From Strix aluco (lineage: Eukaryota > Chordata > Aves > Strigiformes > Strigidae), in contig NC_133941.1 of the NCBI RefSeq assembly GCF_031877795.1, positions 23,784,251 through 23,848,250 of the forward strand: 64,000 bases of DNA, read 5' to 3'. Each line of letters opens with the position of its first letter. Position 1 is the first letter of the stretch. Made by a program: the position numbers and the translations under genes. The notes under the pieces are model-generated. The model saw only the letters and a program-made list of their open reading frames with translations, was not told the DNA's origin and did no database searches. Positions 56,220 to 64,000 of this stretch are shown here, piece after piece.

Positions 56220-59200
56220 AAGGGGTCGGTGTCTGCCTCAGCCACCTCTACCCTGCCCTGCCCGGGCAGGAGCCAGGCCTTGAGCCTCCTGTAGCTGCCT
56301 CACACCGAGACGTACACAAAACAGTAGTGCGTAAATTCACTGACACCGTTTAATGTTTTTAGCATCATCAGTCGATTCTTCTTTGTGGCTGAAGTTCGGG
56401 AATTTAATTGAAAATTTTCAGAAGATCGTGTCTTTTAGGTAATTTGGGTCTTGGACACGGAGTAGAATAGGTTTGTAATAGTTTAGTTTGATACTGGAGT
56501 TGAATACACAATTCCTGATTAAAGGAGTAATAGCAGTAAACCTGCTGAAACATCTGTCTGCCAGGTAATAAGGATGTTTTTGGAGTGAGTGTCCTTGTAG
56601 CACACTGGTGGTTTTAAAAATACTTGTAGATTTTTGACAGTATTATGTGTCTGTCTCATTAGCCACATTAGTACATTAGCTTATGGAATTAGTGTCTCTA
56701 GTACAGATAAATTTAACTTATGTTTTTTAAAGATAAAAACGAATTCGGGAACTTAGTGGAAGTACTGAAGAGATCTCTCAGCTAAAGGAGCTGTCAGTGC
56801 AGGAGACACAGGGCTTGCTTCTTAAAACGTGTCCTATTAGTACTGAAGTGACTTAAACATGTATTGTTTTTTGACAGCATTAGCATACTGCATATCCTGC
56901 AATAACTGTGATCTCTAAACAAGCAAAAAAATGTCTGCGTGACTCTTACCTCTGTCTCCCTCTAAAAGACTGGAATGTGGTTTCCCTTGCCGTGTATACC
57001 TGACAGAAACTGTGGCTGAAGTTTACAAGTTTCATTTTTTAAATTAACTAGAGGAGACACATTTAGTGTTCAGTCCTGCTGAGTGTGATTTGTGTCTTTG
57101 CCACCAATTATAATTCTCACGTGTTCAGGGCTAGAACGCTGAGCACAGCTGCGAGCACGCCTTGTGATATCTGTTCCCAAAATTGGTGCTTATCATTACA
57201 TAATTACATGAATAAACAAACTTCCTGCGTGCTTCAGAAAGAATTTATGAAGTTCATAAAATTCATAGAACAAAGCATAAAGTTTTCTTTGTTTTGTTGT
57301 AAAGATACAACCACAGAGGTGTACCGCACTTTTTGAAAATAAACGCTGGCTTTGCTCCTTTCTGTCTGAAATAAGGAAAAAGATTCGGTTTTCACCACAC
57401 CCTGCCCTTGATCTGGTTCGTGGTGCAGCTGCACAAACACTTGTGCCCATACAGTGGTGCAGAGGGGAATGCACAGTGGAGGGGGCAAGTCTGCCTCTGT
57501 CACCACTCATCTCAGCAGGCTGAACTGTGAAGGGCCCCCTCAGGACAGTGGTACGGAGAAACACATGTGGCAGGAATGCTCAGAAATGTCGTATTTTGAA
57601 AGTTACGTTTTTTCGTTCAGAGAATGAACCAAAACCAGGAGAAAACTCAGTGAGAGTGAGCATGAGATAAAGGCTCCCAGATACAGCCAGGAGAAAGTTA
57701 TTTTTGCTTAGTCAGAGCAATTATATAGAATTATAAGGGGTGAAAAGGGGAAAAGGAAACTTCTTTTCCAGTAAATGTAAATTCAAGTTTGATGATAATC
57801 CTAGGTACATAATGAGATTCTGTAATACTGTAGGGCTGAGTTTGAACCTGACACGAATGGAATAACTCCAGGGAAGCTAAACCTGCCAGATCTGAGTTTT
57901 GCTGTTCAGATCTTACAAATCTTACCTGACCGGAATTTATTTTAGATCAGCACATGCCACCTTGTGGCAAATTAACATGATGCATCTGTTCTTTTTCCAG
58001 CTCCGTAGAACACTTTTTTTCCCATTAAGATTCTGCCCTCTTTTTATTCCTTGGGTTGTTCTGGGGACAAGATGTGTTGCATCTGTGAAGGTCCTGCCCT
58101 TCATCTCGGTAGTTCCTGTGTGGCTTGGAAATCCCACCTATTCAATGTGGCGGTATTTTGCACCATGACGTTAGGCCAACATAAAGCGTGGTTTTCAGCA
58201 AGGTGTTCTGAGCACTTTCCAATGAGAGCTAGCAGCTAGCTGAAGAGTAATTGTACGGGAATAATCTGTAAACTAAGGTATTGTAAAGAGTATGGAACAT
58301 TTACCTTTAACCATTTACCTTCATTTCTGCATCCAAATTGTTTGTGGTACTTACCTCACTTGCACAAGCACTGGATTTAAATTCTTTATTCCTCTTTTTG
58401 TTTTCTGACATCCCACTTGGTCACTGGGGGTAGCAGTGTTCTTTTCCAATGTAAAAAAGGCTTTATAAAGATGATTTTGGTTTTCACTACAAGCCTTTCA
58501 TTTGCACTGTTTATGCAGGCACATCACACATTGTACAATATCTGTCTTGTTTGTGATGAACATCAGTGTGATGGGAAGGGAACAAAACACTACAAGGGAT
58601 AATCAGCAGATGTAGTGAAACAATGTCAATAGCAAATAGCTGGAGAGGCTGCTTCTGGGATTAGAAAAGTCAGTGGAATGTGGTAATGTCATTGTTGTGA
58701 TTTTGGAGAGTGGATCCTAAGTACAAGCAAGAGTGTATGCACATTCACTGAAGCTGGTGGATCTTCTAGATACTGTCTGAGTATTTTGCTGGAACTCGTT
58801 CACCTTTTTAATGTTCCACCTTTTCTTGGAACAGATGAGTGATGCCTACTGCCACAGGTTTTCCAAGACATTTTTGCCTGGACACTCTGTCAGTGACACC
58901 TCTCACTTATCCCTCCTGTCCTCTGGCACACAGCACCGTGAGGATGGAAACCACTCACTGCGAGTTGGGTTTAGTTTCAGAGCAGGACAAGTGCAGCAGA
59001 TACAATTCTGCTTCCTGTTGTGCCCGTTTCATGCCCTTTCATTTGGTTTTGTGTGGATTTGGTTCATATTTCTTCTAAACATATGTGAATGTTTCTCTGC
59101 CATGTTACCAGTCTTCTCCCTACTTTCTGGAGGTTTCTTATTCTCACTGCCCCCCTTTTTTTTTTTTTTCCTCAATTGGCTTTTTTTATGGGACTTTGTA

Positions 59201-62200
59201 TTGAATTTCCTTCTACTTGTCTTTTCATTTTTCATGTGCTTTACATTTGTTAGCTCCAAGACCTTAAAACTGTGCTTTGGCCTTTATAGTTGTGGTAGCC
59301 TGGTAAGTGAAGTGAAAAGTTGTTCAGAGTAAGTTTGCTGGCACAAAAGGGTAGATATTTGTGTAGTTTAACTTACCCACACTTCTCATTAAAGGAGTTT
59401 TTTTAATAATAACTATACCTCAGCAGAGGTATAGTAATAATCACCTGCCGTTTTACAACAGGACAGGTAAACTAATGGGGAAAGGCCTGAGTGTCTTGGG
59501 CTTTGAGTGGCTATACTTTAAAATAATCATTAAGACATTTGATAGCCAAAGTCTACAGCTTTGACTATGGTGAATTCTCTCCCAGATCAGGGTAGGGAAT
59601 ACGGGGACTTTGAGACCCTCGTCTCCCCTCTCATGTGGTGTGTGTTCTCCTTCCAGAAAGATGTTAAAGAAATAACTTTGCAATAGGTGAAGGTGTGACC
59701 TGCTGCATTTATTTCAGTAATCTGCTTTCATCATTCATCTGTGTGTAATCATTTTTCTTTTTAAAACAAATGCTTACATATTTTTCATTTTATAAAGCCT
59801 GTAATGGTTGAAGTTACGTGCAGCTCTATAGCTGCAAATTAATATGAGCCACAATGGAGGAAAATAAATTTTAATAGGATAACATAGCAGCTGTAAGTTT
59901 GCAGGGAGCTAATTTAAACCATACACTCTTACCAGTCTGCCTTGAGCATTAGTAAGAAATATCCTAAGTGAGATGTAGTTCATTCTGGTCATAATTCTGT
60001 GGCAATTTTTTTATAGTTAAAGCTCATCAGTCTACAGCTTTTTTTTTTTTTTTTTGCATTGTAAATCTTCAGTTGAAGGGGATTTTCAGTGAGTTCTGCA
60101 TTAGGCTGGATTGGTGTTTCTGACCAATTCTGTAATAAATGCCAGATTCCCTGTAATTCTCAGTGAAAATTCAGAATCATATCTGTGCAAAATTTGATCG
60201 GTTTCTTAAACTCATTGGCTGCTAAGGGCCACTGTGTGCATTAAAGCAACAAATTTTCTGCCAGAATGGGTGTTAGCTATATCTCAGATTAGAAACAATT
60301 ATTAACTAAATAATAGTTCTGTTTCCATCAAATGAGAACATGTTGGCACAATGGAATGTCTGCTTCCTGAGGGACATGTTGAAAGAGGAGGGATTGAAGC
60401 AGCGAGTTTGATTTTTTTTTTTTTTTGGTTGGGAAAGAGAGAACAAAGACCAAGAAGTATTAATTACTTTTTAACAAAACATCTGGAGCAGAGTCAGGCA
60501 GCGTGAATCTTTTGGTTGCCAAAACAGAACAACCTGCCACAAGATTGCTGTAGGAAGAAGGCAAAAAGTGTAGATCAGGAAGACTGAGCTGCAGAAGTAG
60601 AGTCTTGTGTTTTCTGACCATTAAGACACTGAACAAAACCCGGAGAGACCTCAGGATGAGTTAGACTTTGACCAAGAGATTTGCAGGTGTTCACAGGAAT
60701 TTATTGGTGTGCCTGCAGCTGGGTATGCAGAGGGAAGAGGGCAGCTCTCGGTAGGTATGGAAGTATTGCTAGAGAGCTGTATTGCAAATTGTCTAAGAAG
60801 CAGGGTTGTTCCTGCTACAGCTGCCTGGTAATTTGCATGATATGTTTAGTTAGGATTTTTGTTAAGTCCTATCCAAGTCCCTGAATAAACCCATCCCTAG
60901 AAGAGGAAATTGAATGTTTGTGGAGGGAGTAGTGAGCCACAGTCTTCATCCCTCTTACGCTGTTCACTGTGCAGGAACAGGAGTAAAATATGACATGGTC
61001 TAGCTCAGTGCCATCAGCACTGTCATCGTGTCTTAAAGCTTGTCTTGTGTTCAGCTATGCTGGTTTCCAGATGGCTGTTCTACAAATAACAGCCAAATGC
61101 ACATACTGTAATTCTGGCTTTCTTGACATCATAGTGGGGCATCATGGAGGGATTTTATGAGCTCTGTTCCACTCAAAGAAACATCGGAAACCTTTGTTTA
61201 GGTAAGGGGTCAGTTTGCTTCAAGCTCAGAGTCTGCAGGGTGCTGCAAGAGTTTTTATGGACTGTCAGAGAACAAAGACTTGGAGCATATGTTGTTCAAT
61301 AACCTTATTAACAGAGCATCACGTCATGCATGAATACAGGTGTATTTGAAATACATCTTCACCGTTTTAAGGGAAAATAAGTTACTTTGGTGCATTTATC
61401 AGAAATCAGTATGTATTGCAAAAGTGGACTATTCAGATTTTAAAACAAATTTGTTTTGGCTGTGGTCTTGTCTACCATCCATGAACATTTGTGCCAGTAA
61501 AAAAAGATTTGGAAGCTGTCTGTCCACAGTTTAAACTGACAAACATGTGCATTCATGTTGGAACAGCATGGACACTTGGTTCTTTGGGAATGTAAGCAAC
61601 ACAATGTGATGGACCTGCCTTGTCACAACTGTCTTGCAAGTGGCTTTTCTGATTCCACGGAGTTGAGTTATTTTGGTTTTAGTAAAAAATAGGGTGCTTT
61701 AAAATTGTAATTGAACTCAAGGAAACCGCATTTGATTCAGGGATATTATGGAAGCAATAAAAAGAGGTTTGAAAAAATCAGCAGTTTTCTGGCGATTATT
61801 TGCTCAGCTCTACTATTCATATTGTTTTGTTTGCCAGACTATGATCAAAACCATTTGGCAGGCAAGACTTGGTCAGGAAAGTGAGCCAGTAAAGTTGAGC
61901 TGTCATCTAAGTACATACAGAAAAACTGTTCTCTTGGCATGGAAAACAGACTGTTTACAGAAATAATAAACATGCCCTCTAAAATTATGTTCCTTCTCTC
62001 TAAAATCATGGAAGGTCACAAGACTTTGACCCTACAGAAGGAGCATAACACTTTATGAGACTTCTGTCAAAGCACATGATAAAAAATAAATACACTGTAA
62101 TAAAGAAGTGTCAGTCTGATGGCTCAAATGTGCCTTCCTAATGTATTCTGTCTCCTTTCTTTAAGATGTGGTATGCACACTGCCACGCAAAGGAAGCCCA

Positions 62201-64000
62201 TCTGGAGGGGATATCAAATCAATCCATTTTCTTGATGTATCAGTTGATGTAATTAACTTTTGTTTCATCTCCCCAGTAAACCTTGTAAACAATAAAACGT
62301 GTCAAATTAAAATAGAATTTATTGAAAAGTGTGATTTGCAGAAGTCCTTATGGTGATTCAGCTGCTGGATAGAGCCCCAGATGCTGAGTATCCATGAGAA
62401 ATAAGAGATTCATCTGGCCAAGACTTGTTTTTTTCTGAGCCCTGACGAGAGATGAGTGAGCTATAAGCAAGGGAGAAGGTAGTGGCTGGCTACCTCAGCA
62501 GCTGCCTACAGCTGGAGGAGGAGTGTGTTCACCACCATTTCCGACATACCTGGAGGGTGGTAGTGTCACCTTCTGTTAGCTCTTCAGGATTTCCAGGTTT
62601 ACTCTTTATTTGGGTTCATCCTTGCTCCCCGTAAAGCTGTTTGTTTAAATGCTGCTGTGTAAACTCCAGGCATGGGAGTGAGAAATATCACTTGTTCTTG
62701 AGAGCCCAAATAAAACAGCACAGCTTTACCGTATCATTAGAACATCTACAGTGGGGACCCTCAGCCAGCTCTTCCTGGTGCTCTTTGTTGCAAAGCGGTG
62801 ACTGTCAGCAAGGTTCTGCCTATAGACTAAAATAGTTGCAGGTGTTTGCCTGCAAAACTTTGTCTGGGCAGTCTAGCATCAGGTAGTATTTACATATGAG
62901 AACTGAGATGAGGGAACCACAAGACCTTTTTACTCGATAAATACTAATTTTCAGCTGCCTGCAATAAAAGTCTGTTTCTAAACCTAATTGTATAATCTCT
63001 GATGAGGACCTGCTTATCACAAAAGGCTGTAGCTGCTAAGGGAGAGAGATAGCCCAGCATTCCCAAAAGACAGTATGTGAGTTATGGGAGGATAGTATAT
63101 CTGAGTTACAGGTTGCACATGAGAATCTCCATTGACATAGGAGCCAAGGAAAACCAGCATTTAATCTTTGTTAATAAATCCCTTCTTCCCTCCCCTAATG
63201 ACTTGCACAGTGATTTCCTTATATTCTTCCCAGCGGCCTCTGTCACTGTTCGCTCACACGCTGCCTGCTACGTACACAGACACAGCAAAGGGGCTTTGAA
63301 CTCACAGCTCAGGTACAGTGGCAGTACCTGTACTTACCTGCACCAGTGTGGAGCTCAGTGTGGACTGTAAATCTGGGAGAGGAGCGGGGTAAACATTACA
63401 CCTCAGCCTGCTCTGAGCTCCATGCTGTCACAAGTGTATTGGTGTCTAATTGAGCTAGGTAATAAAAAAAGGTCAAGAAGCTGCAACTCCATTTTTGAGG
63501 GCAGTGCAGACTTGTAGTCAACACTGCTGGGCTACCTGTGGATTTTATGGACTGACATAACTCAGTGTCATACAACCATTAGCCCTTCCTCTGGCATCCC
63601 TGTAGTTCTGAGGAAGCAGAAGTGTTTCCCCACTGCCTTCCTCAGTTGCCGAGGTCTTCCTCTCACCTACAGCACAAAACCACCCAGATGATCCCTGTCT
63701 TGGAACTCCACCAGTATAGCTTATGCATGTGCAGAACTTAAAAGATATTTAAATTTGTAAAGCTTGAGCTCTCAGCTTGCTGAGGGTGAGTGTGCAAGTA
63801 TTTGGCTTTGGGTCTGTCTTCCCCTCCCAACAGCATTTGCTGGTAGTTTAGATTATGTTTAGTTATAACTCACAACCCCAAAATGTAAGAATTAAGTTTA
63901 ATAGTTCATAAATTATACAAGACATAGCACATACTGTTGTAATCTGTACTGCACATAATCTGTATGAAGTATTAACACCAATGTCTAAACAAAATACAAA
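56220..64000. other. AT-rich stretch right of the CpG island, nothing recognised
   Basis: Likely intron 1 of the gene starting at the island, or intergenic DNA. Several T runs (59157-59169, about 60042-60056, about 60413-60426). No recognisable exon, RNA gene or transposon. Confidence 0.4.

Noticed and set aside
58811-59332. 173-codon plus-strand frame rich in Phe and Leu
   Set aside because: Driven by T-rich sequence including a T run; no splice context, motif or Kozak support.

Overview
The window is vertebrate, almost certainly avian, nuclear DNA. It has spliced genes with GT-AG introns, CR1 LINE fragments, solo LTRs of endogenous retroviruses and CpG islands. One gene is confidently recognised: PTPDC1, at about 33-42 kb on the minus strand.

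Region 1 (1-24834) is a tandem segmental duplication with a period of exactly 9637 bp: two full units (1-9637, 9638-19274) and a partial third (19275-24834). Units 1 and 2 differ at only a handful of bases. Each full unit carries a minus-strand gene (here called gene A) and an inverted, chimeric and probably broken plus-strand relative (B). It also carries two solo LTRs with visible target-site duplications, a CpG-rich block and a G-rich minisatellite-like block. Gene A reads as a type I membrane protein: a signal-peptide exon, a compact Cys-containing exon whose frame I cannot fix, short phase-1 stalk exons, a transmembrane exon and a short tail. I do not recognise the family.

Region 2 (24835-31400) is a junction and repeat zone. 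It holds an inverted piece of the unit's CpG block, a CR1 reverse-transcriptase remnant, a third paralogue (gene C, plus strand, 25512-26980, with its own TATA box and poly(A) signals), two opposed retroviral remnants (integrase on minus, protease plus reverse transcriptase on plus) and a CR1 3' end.

Region 3 (32700-42120) is PTPDC1, assembled here as nine coding exons giving 782 residues. It has an intact CX5R phosphatase signature, one GC-AG intron and an RFX X-box-like site about 140 bp upstream of the ATG.

Region 4 (42120-64000) is mostly AT-rich, with no recognisable coding exon. The exception is a CpG island at 55.45-56.15 kb with an NRF1 palindrome and a candidate first coding exon pointing right.

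The most novel content is the young A/B/C receptor-like family inside the duplication. The PTPDC1 exon structure is the best supported annotation.
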